From: an uncultured Planctomycetota bacterium
Lineage (GTDB): Bacteria; Planctomycetota; Phycisphaerae; UBA1845; Fen-1342
Assembly (NCBI GenBank): GCA_900696525.1
Contig: CAADGL010000022.1
Span: 1-64,000 of the forward strand
Reading direction: 5' to 3'
Length of the DNA stretch: 64,000 nucleotides
Position numbers and translations under genes: made by a program. The notes below the pieces were generated by a model that was given only the letters and a program-made list of their open reading frames with translations, had not been told where the DNA came from and did no database searches. Shown here piece after piece: positions 1 to 10,626 of this stretch (position 1 is its first letter; every line of letters begins with the position of its first letter).

Positions 1-174
1 CAGTGCCCCGGAAGCACCCCGGCCGCCCTGCTCGGCGTCGCCAACAAGGTCCTCACCTTCGACGCCACCGACGTCACCTACTCCGGAGCCAACCTCCAGG
101 GCCTCGGCTCCGAAAAAGGAAACATCAAGTACGACCCCCTCGAACCCCCGGAAGAAAACGCCGGCGGACAGTAG
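1..174 (+). CDS. C-terminal fragment of an unknown protein
   Basis: The window opens inside a gene. Frame 1 is open from base 1 to a TAG at 172-174 and gives the last 57 residues of a protein. The fragment contains AALLGVANKVLTFDATDVTY and ends acidic and proline-rich (LEPPEENAGGQ). I do not recognise a family. A rho-independent terminator follows 20 bases downstream, which supports this as a real gene end. No function is assigned. Confidence 0.55.
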   Translation, partial: QCPGSTPAALLGVANKVLTFDATDVTYSGANLQGLGSEKGNIKYDPLEPPEENAGGQ

Positions 175-195
175 GCATGCGCTGAACACCACCGG

Positions 196-235
196 GGCGG
201 GCCGGACAGCGTCCGGTCCGCCTTCTCTCTTGTCC
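196..235 (+). terminator. Rho-independent terminator after the first gene
   Basis: A 12-bp stem (196-207 with 211-222, one G-U pair) closes a 3-base loop (208-210). It is followed by the pyrimidine tract TTCTCTCTTGTCC. It lies just after the stop codon at 174, on the same strand. Confidence 0.75.
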
Positions 236-319
236 ACGCCGCCGCAGGCTGGCTGGCGGTCGGCGGAATACACGGCAGACGGGAGGGCGGATCAAGCCCA
301 GGGGGGCGGGCTGCGGTTC

Positions 320-1177
320 TCAACGGGTTCGCAGGCTCGAGGCGAGCGCTTGTCCGAGCAGCACGTCATTCATGCTGCCCGAGCGAAAGCCGCGCAGGTC
401 CAACGTGACGTAGAGGTAGCCCAGCTCGCGCAAGCCGGCGTCGATGCGGGCGCGTGTGCCCGGCTCAACGGCGCGCGCCAGCTCGTCGAGCGGCAATTCG
501 ATCCGCGCGAGCGTGTCGTGGTGCCGAACGCGGCATTCCCTGAAGCCGAGCGAGCGCAAAAGCGTCTCGGCCGCATCGATGCGCCGCAGCTTCTCGGGCG
601 TGATCGCCTCACCGTACTGCACGCGCGACGACAGGCACGGCGACGCGGGCTTGTCGAAGATCGACAGGCCCAGCCGCCTGGAGATCCGCCGCACGTCTTC
701 CTTGCCGATTCCGGCTTCGGCGAGCGGCGCGTGCACGCCGTGCTCGCCGGCGGCCTGCAAACCGGGGCGGTAGTCGCCCAAGTCGTCGGCGTTGACGCCG
801 CTGACGACCGCGGCGAGGCCGCGCTGGCCCGCGAGCGGAACAAGCCGCGAGTAGAGCTCCGTCTTGCAGAAGTAGCAGCGGTTCGATGGGTTGGCCAGAT
901 AGTTCGGGTCGTCGAACTCGCGCGTGTCGAGCCACTCGTGACGCGCGCCGATCTCGGCGGCCAGCCGCTCGACCGAACTCAGCTCCGATGCAGGAACGGC
1001 GGGGCTGCGCCCGGTGACCGCGAGCACGCGCTCGCGGCCGAGTGCCAGCACAGAAGCCTTGAGCACGAGCGTGCTGTCGACGCCGCCGGAAAACGCAACC
1101 AGGACGGAGCCGAGGCGGCGCAGCCGGTCGGACAGCGCGTCGTGCTTCGCGTCAAGAATGGGATCGTCGATTCGCAT
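320..1177 (-). CDS. larE: LarE-like ATP-dependent sulfur transferase
   Basis: A 285-residue protein of the LarE family, which transfers sulfur to the pyridinium dithiocarboxylate precursor of the nickel-pincer (NPN) cofactor. A PP-loop ATP-binding motif SGGVDST is at residues 30-36. The family signatures NRCYFCKTELY (99-109), SGVNADDLGDYRPG (126-139) and KPASPCLSSR (176-185) follow in order. Three cysteines are placed as in the cluster-binding LarE type: Cys101, Cys104 and Cys181. The start was taken at the ATG giving MRIDDPILD because the frame upstream is proline/serine-rich and unlike the family, and the resulting length fits LarE. No larB or larC lies in the window, so the target enzyme is unknown. 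Family call is firm; cofactor role is inferred. Confidence 0.9.
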   Translation of the reverse strand: MRIDDPILDAKHDALSDRLRRLGSVLVAFSGGVDSTLVLKASVLALGRERVLAVTGRSPAVPASELSSVERLAAEIGARHEWLDTREFDDPNYLANPSNRCYFCKTELYSRLVPLAGQRGLAAVVSGVNADDLGDYRPGLQAAGEHGVHAPLAEAGIGKEDVRRISRRLGLSIFDKPASPCLSSRVQYGEAITPEKLRRIDAAETLLRSLGFRECRVRHHDTLARIELPLDELARAVEPGTRARIDAGLRELGYLYVTLDLRGFRSGSMNDVLLGQALASSLRTR

Positions 1178-1379
1178 GGCGATTCCGCTGGAAGAGACTA
1201 TATCGCCGCGCGGCGTTCGACGGATCAGAAAGTTCCCCGGGCGGGGGGGCAGGCTGCACGGGCAGAGGGCCGGATAACGCGCCGGGCCGCCGCGGGCCCC
1301 GGAGCCGTTCATCGCGGCTCCGGCAGTCCCGTGGCGGTCCGAGGCGTATGCCGTCCGAGGGTCGAGGCTGCTGTCGCGA

Positions 1380-2336
1380 TCAGCGGCGGCGCAGCAGCAG
1401 GGCGAAGCCGGCGGCGCCGAGCAGCAGCGTGGCCGGTTCGGGAACGACCTCCTTGAAGAGGATGTCGGTGAGCTTGGTGGGGACGAAGGCAATCTGGTTC
1501 AGGTAGTTCCCGTTGACATCGAAGCGGAAGATCTCGCCGGTCTGGAAGGCGAGGTAGATGTCGAAGTTGACGGGGTCGTAGGTGAAGCCGTGGGGGCCGG
1601 TCCCGGTCAGCGAGCTGGTGTCGATGAAGCGCGACCAGGTACCGGCGCCGAAGTCGTAGCGCCAGAGGCCGACGAAGGCCGCGCCCTCATAAAGCGCCGT
1701 GGCGTAGAGCGCGCCGTCGGGCCCGAAGCCGATCTCCTGCGGGCCGAACGGGATGGGGATGGTCGCGCCGATCGGGGTGCCGCTGATGAAGTCATAGCGC
1801 TGAACGCCGAAGCCGGAGTCGCTCCACCTGGAGACGTACATGTCGTTGCCGTTGAAGGCGTACATGTTCAAGCCGTCGCCGACGCTGTTGACGGTGCGCA
1901 CGAAGTTGCCGTTGGACGAGTCGTACTCCTCCACGCCGGTCGGTCCGCCGATGACGATGTTGCCGTTCGGCGCCTCGGCTGGGCCAAGGCGCAAGCCCGC
2001 CGCGACGGTGCGGACGTAGGCGCCGCTGGTCGAGTCGATCTCGATCAGTCCGCTGAAGCCGCCGATGAAGAAGTTGTCGGACGGCCCGCCGACGGCGCCG
2101 AGGTACGGCGAGTTGCTCTGGAGCTGGCTGGCGTTGGAGAAGACCTGCGAATAGGTGCCGCCGAGCGCGCCGGCGTAGTTTCCGGGCACGTGATTCCAAG
2201 GGTTGTTGCGCTCGAACTGATAGACTTCGTGGTGGGCGTCGCTGGTGACGTAGATGTCGTTGGGGTTGCCCGTCTGCGCCCAGGCCCCCGCCACCAGCGC
2301 GCCGCCTGCAACCAGGACTGTGACTCTGCGAAACAT
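1380..2336 (-). CDS. PEP-CTERM sorting-domain protein, propeller-like
   Basis: A 318-residue exported protein. It has a signal peptide (MFRRVTVLVAGGALVAGAWA) and ends in a PEP-CTERM tail: the VPEPATLLLGAAG motif, a short hydrophobic helix and a final RRR. PEP-CTERM tails are recognised by exosortase for cell-surface delivery. The body carries repeated segments of the type YDSSNGNFVRTV, GPDGALYAT and LWRYDFGAGTWSRF, which resemble blades of an NHL/beta-propeller fold. The start was chosen at 2336 because GGAGGAGG sits 6 bases upstream; another ATG directly abuts that site and is too close. No exosortase is present nearby. Substrate or partner is unknown. Confidence 0.85.
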   Translation of the reverse strand: MFRRVTVLVAGGALVAGAWAQTGNPNDIYVTSDAHHEVYQFERNNPWNHVPGNYAGALGGTYSQVFSNASQLQSNSPYLGAVGGPSDNFFIGGFSGLIEIDSTSGAYVRTVAAGLRLGPAEAPNGNIVIGGPTGVEEYDSSNGNFVRTVNSVGDGLNMYAFNGNDMYVSRWSDSGFGVQRYDFISGTPIGATIPIPFGPQEIGFGPDGALYATALYEGAAFVGLWRYDFGAGTWSRFIDTSSLTGTGPHGFTYDPVNFDIYLAFQTGEIFRFDVNGNYLNQIAFVPTKLTDILFKEVVPEPATLLLGAAGFALLLRRR

Positions 2337-2788
2337 GAACATCCTCCTCCAGAACGTGAAAGCGACCCGCGCCGCGCACACCATGTGCGCGCACGGTCTG
2401 CGAACCAGGAGCCTGCTCTCCTCAGAAACAGGACAATGGGTTGCTGCGAGTACTCCTGACGTGAAACGTACGCGACGGCCGCCCGAGGTGGCTGTGCCTC
2501 ACAACCCACGCCGGAACGCATTCGGCCCGTCGCGACGCCGCAGAACGGGTTAGGATTATATCCGCTTTCCCATCGAAATCAAGCACGCCCCTGCGCGCTC
2601 ACGTCAAGCCGGCGCGCGGGCGCCCAACGTCTCGACGTCCCCGCCACGCGGAACGCGGTTTTCCGATCGCCCCGGTCGGGGTATCTTCACCGCCGCGGTC
2701 TGATGGAAGTCCCGGCCCCGAGCGTCCCCGTACTGGCACGGCCGGCCGGACAGAGGTCGGATTCCAGGAAGCAGGAGTCGCGTTCAGG
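2337..2788. other. Divergent intergenic region, PEP-CTERM / nhaA
   Basis: This 452-base gap separates the divergent PEP-CTERM gene and nhaA. It holds a sigma-70-like promoter on the minus strand (2555-2582), the Shine-Dalgarno sequence of the PEP-CTERM gene, and a short AGGAG/CTCCT inverted repeat near 2407-2422. I see no credible gene in it. Confidence 0.5.
2555..2582 (-). promoter_or_regulatory. Sigma-70-like promoter for the PEP-CTERM gene
   Basis: On the minus strand TTGATT (2577-2582) and a perfect TATAAT (2555-2560) are separated by 16 bases. Transcription would begin near 2548 and leave a leader of about 210 bases before the PEP-CTERM start. This is a prediction from sequence only. 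Confidence 0.5.
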
Positions 2789-4162
<1,374 letters not shown>

Positions 4163-4198
4163 GCCCGTCGCAGGCAAGGGCGCGGCGGCGCGGCCGGG

Positions 4199-4432
4199 CT
4201 ATCTCTTGCTCGGCGGTTTCGACGCCCGCTGCTTGGCGTCGCGCTTCCCCTGCGCGGCGCGCTGGGCGCCGCTGGCGTGCCCCTTGATCCGTGCCCCGGC
4301 CGTGCCGGCGAGGATATTCTTGCGTCGCGATGCCGCGGAGCGCTCGGACCTCGAGAGCATGGCGCGTTTCTTCGCCCCCTGCCTGGGCGCGTTTCGGCCC
4401 TTCTTCCCGTGTCTTCCTGTCCCGGCTTTCAT
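4199..4432 (-). CDS. Small, highly basic protein of unknown function
   Basis: A 77-residue protein made almost entirely of Lys, Arg, Ala, Gly and Ser, with no hydrophobic core or membrane segment. A strong Shine-Dalgarno (GGAGG, 5 bases before the ATG at 4432) supports translation and decides the start over an upstream GTG. The composition suggests nucleic-acid binding or an intrinsically disordered protein. I recognise no family. It lies convergent to nhaA and divergent from the P-type ATPase, so it is probably monocistronic. Confidence 0.6.
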   Translation of the reverse strand: MKAGTGRHGKKGRNAPRQGAKKRAMLSRSERSAASRRKNILAGTAGARIKGHASGAQRAAQGKRDAKQRASKPPSKR

Positions 4433-4674
4433 CGGTTCCTCCACGCAGAGGGGCTCGGGCCCCGTTGGGCTTCGCCCCCGCCCGCAATGTTACGGGGGCT
4501 GGGCCCTACGGTGCGCCCGGTATCGCCAGCATACCCGGAAGTCAGGGCGTGAATCGCCCCGGCGCCCTCGTCAGCATTTCAGCGCCTTTCTAAGATGACA
4601 AGCCCGGTCGCGCTTCCTGATCGGGGGCGGAGACGCGCCGCCACCCCGTACACCGCAAGCGACGTGAGGATGCC

Positions 4675-7464
4675 ATGAAAAGCCATGTCACCCAAACTGC
4701 CGCCCGACCGTGGCACGCAATCGACATTGGCGAGGTCCTGGCGGCGCTGTCAACGGAGGCCCACGCCGGTCTCACGCAAGATGAGGCAAATGTCCGCCGG
4801 GATCGCTACGGGCCGAACGTCATCACGCAGCGGCGCGGACACTCGGCGCTCGTGCGGTTCCTGCTCCAGTTCAACGCGGCGCTGGTGTACATCCTGCTCG
4901 CCGCCGCCGCCGTCACGGCCCTGCTCGGCGAGTGGCTCGACAGCGGCGTGATCTTCGGCGTCGTGCTGGTCAACGCCATCGTCGGGTTCGTGCAGGAATC
5001 CAAGGCGGTGCGCGCCATCGAGGCCCTGGCCCGCACCATGAGCTCCGAGGCCGTCGTCGTGCGCGGCGGCGAGCGGCGGCGCGTGCCCGCCGAGGAGCTG
5101 GTTCCCGGCGACATCGTCGTGCTGTCGTCGGGTGACAAGGTGCCGGCGGACGTGCGTCTCATCGACGAGAAGGACCTGCGAACGGACGAATCGTCGCTGA
5201 CGGGAGAATCGCTTCCGGTTTCGAAGCGCCTGCCCGTTGTGCCCGAGGCCACGGCGCTGGGCGACCGGCGGAACATGGCCTACGCGTCGTCGCTGGTGGT
5301 GCGCGGGCACGGCCTGGGCGTCGTCATCGCCACGGGCGACGCGACCGAAGTCGGGCGGATCAGCGGGCTGATCTCGACCGCCGAGCAGATCGACACGCCG
5401 CTCACCAGGAAGATCGCCCAGTTCAGCCGCCTGCTGATGTGGTTCATCATCGCGGTCGCCGCCGCCATGTTCGTCGTGGGGCTATGGCGCGGCATGGACT
5501 GGGTGGACACCTTCATGGCCGCGGTCGCCCTGGCGGTCGGCGCGATCCCCGAAGGATTGCCGGCCGCCATGACGATCATGCTGGCGATCGGCGTCTCGCG
5601 CATGGCGTCGCGACGGGCGATCATTCGCAAGCTGCCGGCCGTCGAGGCGCTCGGCAGCACGACCGTTATCTGCTCCGACAAGACCGGCACGCTGACGCAG
5701 AACCAGATGACCGTGCAGGCGATCTTCGCCGGCGGAGAGGCTTTCGAGCTGACCGGAGCCGGATACGACCCGGCCGGCGAGATCCGCGTCGCCGGGCAGC
5801 GCGTCGACCTGCCGGCCCGGCCCGCGCTGCGCGAGTGCCTGGTCGCCGGCGCCCTGTGCAACGACGCGGCCGTCATGCGCACAAACGGGGAGTGGGCGAT
5901 CCAGGGCGATCCGACCGAGGCGGCGCTGCTCGTGTCGGCGCGAAAAGGCGGCCTGTCGCCCGACGACCTCGCCGAGGCCCAGCCGCGCATCGACCTCATC
6001 CCCTTCGAGTCCGAGCACCAGTTCATGGCGACGCTCCACGCAACCGGCGCAGGCGGCGCTCGAGTCGTTTTCGTGAAAGGGTCCGTCGAACGCGTGCTGG
6101 CAATGAGCCGCAATGCGTGGGACGGCGCGGGGCGCAGCGTCGCGCTCGACGTCGACCTGATTCACGACGCCGCCGCCCGCCTCTCGCACCAGGGTCTGCG
6201 CGTGCTCGCCTTTGCACGCATGGATGCGCCGGCCGGCTGCGAAGACGTGACGCACGACATGGTCGCGGGCGGGCTCACGTTCCTGGGGCTCCAGGGCATG
6301 CTCGACCCGCCGCGGCCCGAAGCCATCGCCGCCGTCGACCAGTGCCGCAACGCCGGCGTCACCGTCAAGATGATCACCGGCGACCACGCCGGGACGGCGG
6401 CGTCGATCGCCGCCAAGATCGGGCTGGGCGCAGGACGCCGCGCGGCGCCGCAGCACGGCGGGCGCGCGGCGGCGGCCGCCGAGGGCCCGGTCGGACCCGA
6501 CGCGGTTGTGACCAGCGCCGCGATGGCCGATATCCCCGACGCGTCCCTGCCCGAGATCGCCGAGAGCAAGCACGTCTTCGCCCGCATGACGCCGGAGCAG
6601 AAGCTGCGACTGGTCAAGGCCCTCCAGACGCGCGGGCACGTCGTGGCCATGACGGGCGACGGAGTGAACGACGCCCCGGCGCTGCGCCAGGCTGACATCG
6701 GCATCGCCATGGGTATCGCCGGGACGGAAGTGGCCAAGCAGGCGGCGGACATGGTGCTGGCCGACGACAACTTCGCCTCGATCGAGGCCGCCGTCGAGGA
6801 AGGCCGCACCGTCTTCGACCACCTGACGAAGTTCCTGGTGTGGACGCTGCCGACGAACGGCGGCGAGGCGCTGATCATCCTGGCGGCGATGCTGGTGGGA
6901 CAGTCGCTGCCGATCCTGCCGGTGCACGCGCTGTACATCAACATGACAACGGCCGTGCTGCTGGGCATGACGCTGGCCTTCGAGCCGAAGGAAGCCGACG
7001 TGATGTCACGGCCGCCGCGCGAGCCTTCGCAGCCGATCATGACCTTCGCGCTGTTCATGCGCACGGGGTTGATGAGCCTGCTGCTGATGGGTGGGGGCTA
7101 CGGGCTGTTCGAGTGGGCGCTGTGGCGCGGGCTGAGCGAGGCCCAGGCGCGCACCATCGCGGTCGCGCTGATCGTCGCCGGCGAGGCCTTCTACCTGTTC
7201 AACTGCCGCTCGCTGGTCAACTCGATCTGGAGCGTCGGCTGGTTCAGCAACCGCTGGCTGTGGGCCGGCGTCGGCGCGATGGCGGTCGTTCAGCTCGTGT
7301 TCACCTACACGCCCGTGCTGAACCGGCTCTTCCACACCGAGCCGATCGACCTGCTGTCGTGGGTCGGCGTCATCGCCGTGGCGGGTCTGATCGCGCTGAT
7401 CGTGGCGATCGAGAAGCACATCCGCCGGCACGTCGCGGCCCGCCGATCCGGGCCGCGCCCGTAA
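4675..7464 (+). CDS. Cation-translocating P-type ATPase (P2-type)
   Basis: A 929-residue ion pump of the PacL/Pma1-like P2 group. The N-terminal cation ATPase domain (HAIDIGEVLAALSTEAHAGLT) is followed by the actuator motif TGES (176-179), a PEGLPA helix (292-297) typical of Ca2+, Na+ or H+ type-II pumps, the phosphorylation site DKTGT (Asp335), and TGDGVNDAPAL in the hinge. Six C-terminal membrane segments follow. An alanine/glycine-rich insertion (AGRRAAPQHGGRAAAAAEG) interrupts the P domain before the MTPEQKLRLV segment. GAGG lies 5 bases before the ATG. The transported ion cannot be told from sequence alone. The stop codon overlaps a dispersed repeat. Confidence 0.92.
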   Translation: MKSHVTQTAARPWHAIDIGEVLAALSTEAHAGLTQDEANVRRDRYGPNVITQRRGHSALVRFLLQFNAALVYILLAAAAVTALLGEWLDSGVIFGVVLVNAIVGFVQESKAVRAIEALARTMSSEAVVVRGGERRRVPAEELVPGDIVVLSSGDKVPADVRLIDEKDLRTDESSLTGESLPVSKRLPVVPEATALGDRRNMAYASSLVVRGHGLGVVIATGDATEVGRISGLISTAEQIDTPLTRKIAQFSRLLMWFIIAVAAAMFVVGLWRGMDWVDTFMAAVALAVGAIPEGLPAAMTIMLAIGVSRMASRRAIIRKLPAVEALGSTTVICSDKTGTLTQNQMTVQAIFAGGEAFELTGAGYDPAGEIRVAGQRVDLPARPALRECLVAGALCNDAAVMRTNGEWAIQGDPTEAALLVSARKGGLSPDDLAEAQPRIDLIPFESEHQFMATLHATGAGGARVVFVKGSVERVLAMSRNAWDGAGRSVALDVDLIHDAAARLSHQGLRVLAFARMDAPAGCEDVTHDMVAGGLTFLGLQGMLDPPRPEAIAAVDQCRNAGVTVKMITGDHAGTAASIAAKIGLGAGRRAAPQHGGRAAAAAEGPVGPDAVVTSAAMADIPDASLPEIAESKHVFARMTPEQKLRLVKALQTRGHVVAMTGDGVNDAPALRQADIGIAMGIAGTEVAKQAADMVLADDNFASIEAAVEEGRTVFDHLTKFLVWTLPTNGGEALIILAAMLVGQSLPILPVHALYINMTTAVLLGMTLAFEPKEADVMSRPPREPSQPIMTFALFMRTGLMSLLLMGGGYGLFEWALWRGLSEAQARTIAVALIVAGEAFYLFNCRSLVNSIWSVGWFSNRWLWAGVGAMAVVQLVFTYTPVLNRLFHTEPIDLLSWVGVIAVAGLIALIVAIEKHIRRHVAARRSGPRP

Positions 7465-7515
7465 GGGGCTTTTGCGTGATCCGAGCCGCGCCCGCGAGGA
7501 AGCGGTTGCGCCGGA
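7463..7515 (+). repeat. Dispersed repeat, copy 1
   Basis: A 53-base element that begins on the TAA stop of the P-type ATPase gene. It matches 62773-62825 with 5 differences and shares its core (GATCCGAGCCGCGCCC...GAGGAAGCGG) with 63688-63722 and, inverted, with 50595-50629. A short inverted repeat GCGGTT/AACCGC (7502-7523) overlaps its end. Confidence 0.75.
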
Positions 7516-7569
7516 GGAACCGCGACTGGCTATCGCAGAACGCACCAGCGGGTGCGCGTGCGATCGAGG

Positions 7570-10419
7570 TCAGGTCTGCTCGGGGTGCTTGGCGGCTTCG
7601 GCGTCGGGATTCGCGCTCCAGCGATCGGCCTCGCCGAGACGATTCAGCCGAAGCAGCGCATCGATCACGCCGCCCTGCACCTCGATCACCAGCGGATGCT
7701 CCCCCAGGAAGCGCTTCAGCGGACGATAAGTCCGGCTGAGCACGGCGAGGGCCTCCTCGAGCTGGGCCGGCGTGCTGCGCGCCTGGACGAAGCACAGCGC
7801 CCGGCCGGCCTGGAGCGTCAGGACCAGCCGATGGCCGGCGCCGAGCGCGCGGCGGGCATCGGCGAGGGCCTGGTCGAAGGCGGCTACGGCCCGCACCGGG
7901 TCGATGCGCCGCTGTAGATTGGCGACGTTGCAGAGGCTGCCGATAAACGCCTCGCTGTCGGGGCCGTCGGTGGCCCGCCGCAACTCCATGGCCCGCTCGT
8001 GGCGCTGGATCGCCGCGTCGAACTCCTCGAGCTGCTCGTGCGCAGTCGCCATGTGCGTAAGAAGCAGCGCCGCTCGCTGGCGGTCTTCGACCTTGTCGCC
8101 AGCCGCGAGGCTCAGGCCTCTCTCCGCCAGGCTGACGACCTCGCGGGCTTTCTCGCGCACGGAGTGCTCCAGCAGCACACGGCAGAGCAGGTCGATGGCC
8201 CGCATCGACCGGTCGCCCGCCGCGCGCTCGTCGTCGTACGTGCGCAGCGCCTCGCGCGCCAGCGATTCGGCGCGGCCGAGAGCCATTCCTCCCGCCTCGC
8301 GGCAGGCCGTCGCCAGCACGACCTGCGCGTCAGCCAGCAGCAGGCGATCGCCCTCGCCGCCGCGGGCCTCGATCGCGCTGTCCAGTTGGGCGATCGCCTT
8401 CTGGTGCGCGCCGAGCTTCAGGTAGGCTCGGCCCAGGGCCTCGTGGAGCTCGGCGCGGACTTCCGGCTGCTCGCACAGGCCGCGCGCCAGCCGGTCCGCC
8501 GCGTCATCGAGCAGGTCCACCAGCCCGTAGCCACGACCGCTGCGGGCGCGGTCGGACTCGATCGACGTGAAGCAGAGTTTCAGGAACTCCTTCATCTCGT
8601 TGGCGCGCATCGCAGCAGCTTCGGCATTCTCGAGCGCATCGAGCGCGCGCAGCTTCTCCTCCCGCACTGCCCCCTCAGCCGCCCGCGCCCGTGCCGCCTC
8701 GGCCAACGCCGTGCGCTCGGCCCGCTCCGCCGCCTGGCCGGCCCGGCGGAACTCGTCCTTGGCCCAGCGCTCCTTGTACAACAGCCCGACCGCGCCAAAG
8801 AACAGCAGGAACAGCGCCGCCGCCGCGCCAATGCTCATTCCCACGATCGACTTGAGCCGCGTCTCCCGCTGCTTGCGGCGGCGGGTCCTCTCGCGCTGGC
8901 GGGCGCGCTCCTCCAACTGGTCGAGCCGCTCGGCCAGCTCGGCGGCCGTCGCGAGGCGCCGCTCCGGATCGCGCTCGACGCAGCGCTCGATGTCCTCGCG
9001 CAGCAGCTCGTCCGCGACGTCGCGCTGCCAACCGTGCCCCAGCGGCCGCCGCAGGTCGCCGGCGACCATCTGGTACAGCAGCACGCCGAGGGCGTAGATG
9101 TCGCCGCGCACGGTGAAGGGCAGCCCGGCCTGGGACTCCGGGGGCAGGTACATCTGCGTGCCGGTGTAGCTGGAGCCGCGCGAACTGCCGGGCGCATGAG
9201 TGAGCCCGGCCATCGAGATGTTGTGATCGCGCAGCTTGCTGCGATCGACCACCTCGCCGATGCCGAAGTCCGCCAGGCGCGGCCGCGGCTCGCCGTCCTC
9301 CGTGAAGTAGATCAGCACGTTCGCCGGCTTGATGTCCTTGTGAAGGATGCCGATCGAGTGCGCGGCGTCGACGGCGGCGGCGACGCGCGCCACGAGCGCG
9401 ATGCGCTGCCGCGGCGGGATTCGCTCGAGCCCGCCCTGCTGCGAAGCCCAGTCAAGCAGGCTGCCGTGCTCGCTGAACTCGCACTCGAGGAAGTAGGGCG
9501 CCTGATCGAGCTGGACTTCGTGCAGGCGGGCGATGTCGCGGCGCTCGCCCAGGCCGCTGCGGATCAGCCGGAACAGCGCCACCTCGCGCTTCAGCCCGCG
9601 CAGCTTCTGGGCGTCGAAGCAGAACTTGAACACGCGCCCGTCACCCGTCTTGCGATGCCGCGCCAGCCACACCTCACCGAATCCGCCCTCCCCCAGCTTG
9701 CGCTCCAGCACCCAGCCGGCCCGCCGCGGGATCTCCAGGCCGCGCGCCGGCCGCCAACCCAGGGTCTCGAGCTCGTCGGCGGCGACCGCCCGGCGGGCCT
9801 TGTCGCTGTCGGGCGGAGCCTGGAGCGGCGACAGGCCGTCGAGGCCAACCTCGAACACTTCCAGCGCGTCGTCGTTGCCCTTGAACAGGTAACGCCCGTG
9901 CGCCACCCAGTGCAGCCGGACGCGCCCTCCATCGCGGCCGTCACCCTCTCCCCTGTCGCCCTCGCGCAGGAACTGCCGCGCGTCGTCGAACGCCCCGCGC
10001 GTCAGCAGGATCTGCCCCGGCAGCGCCAGATCGGTCAGCCGCGCCGCCATGTCAACCGCCAGCCCGACGACCTTGCGCCGACCGCCGGGCTCCTCGTCGA
10101 GCATCTCGACCTGGCCGACGTGGACGCCGATGCGCACGCGCAGCGGGTCCGCGTCCCAGACCTGGTCGAAAAGCGCTTCCTGAAAACGCAGCGCCGCCTG
10201 GACGGCGTCGGCGGCGGTCGCGAAGCGCGCCAGGAAGCCGTCGCCCAGATCGTTCAGAATCTGCGCGCCGGGCAGTTCGCCGAGCACGCCGGAGAACAGC
10301 GCGTCGTGCCGGGCCACGAGCGAGGCGTAGCTGCGGGCCCCGAGGCGCGTCTTGAGCTGCACCGAGCCGACAACGTCGGTGAACAGCAGGACGGCCAGTT
10401 GTGTGCGGTCGTCGCTCAC
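7570..10419 (-). CDS. Cyclase-domain / Ser-Thr kinase / TPR hybrid (copy A)
   Basis: A 949-residue signalling protein. Residues 8-150 form a class III nucleotide-cyclase-type domain (LLFTDVVGS with Asp15, NDLGDGFLA with Asp60). The usual VNxAAR motif reads VDMAAR, so the transition-state Asn is Asp123. Residues 237-500 form a Hanks-type kinase: GEGGFGEV (243-250), Lys265, HKDIKPAN (360-367) and DFG (384-386). A membrane helix spans about 525-548, then a charged coiled coil and a C-terminal region with TPR-like repeats that would be outside the membrane. The start is a GTG with a weak ribosome site. It has the same order and linker (PPDSDKA) as its neighbour, so the pair arose by duplication. 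Kinase activity is likely; cyclase activity is doubtful. Confidence 0.88.
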   Translation of the reverse strand: MSDDRTQLAVLLFTDVVGSVQLKTRLGARSYASLVARHDALFSGVLGELPGAQILNDLGDGFLARFATAADAVQAALRFQEALFDQVWDADPLRVRIGVHVGQVEMLDEEPGGRRKVVGLAVDMAARLTDLALPGQILLTRGAFDDARQFLREGDRGEGDGRDGGRVRLHWVAHGRYLFKGNDDALEVFEVGLDGLSPLQAPPDSDKARRAVAADELETLGWRPARGLEIPRRAGWVLERKLGEGGFGEVWLARHRKTGDGRVFKFCFDAQKLRGLKREVALFRLIRSGLGERRDIARLHEVQLDQAPYFLECEFSEHGSLLDWASQQGGLERIPPRQRIALVARVAAAVDAAHSIGILHKDIKPANVLIYFTEDGEPRPRLADFGIGEVVDRSKLRDHNISMAGLTHAPGSSRGSSYTGTQMYLPPESQAGLPFTVRGDIYALGVLLYQMVAGDLRRPLGHGWQRDVADELLREDIERCVERDPERRLATAAELAERLDQLEERARQRERTRRRKQRETRLKSIVGMSIGAAAALFLLFFGAVGLLYKERWAKDEFRRAGQAAERAERTALAEAARARAAEGAVREEKLRALDALENAEAAAMRANEMKEFLKLCFTSIESDRARSGRGYGLVDLLDDAADRLARGLCEQPEVRAELHEALGRAYLKLGAHQKAIAQLDSAIEARGGEGDRLLLADAQVVLATACREAGGMALGRAESLAREALRTYDDERAAGDRSMRAIDLLCRVLLEHSVREKAREVVSLAERGLSLAAGDKVEDRQRAALLLTHMATAHEQLEEFDAAIQRHERAMELRRATDGPDSEAFIGSLCNVANLQRRIDPVRAVAAFDQALADARRALGAGHRLVLTLQAGRALCFVQARSTPAQLEEALAVLSRTYRPLKRFLGEHPLVIEVQGGVIDALLRLNRLGEADRWSANPDAEAAKHPEQT

Positions 10420-10626
10420 TTCAGGAAATGCCCATGTCCGAACGGCGCCCGCATTATAGCCGCCCGCACGCCGGGCCGAACCAGGCAGACACCCAATCCT
10501 GCGCGCCGCGCCAGGCGGACATGCGAGTGCGTTCTCGCCGTCGCTTGTGATCCTGCAATGCCATTCGCAGACACGCGGGAGCGCCGTTGAGCGCCAGGCG
10601 GCGCCCGCAGGGCTTCCCCCTGACGG

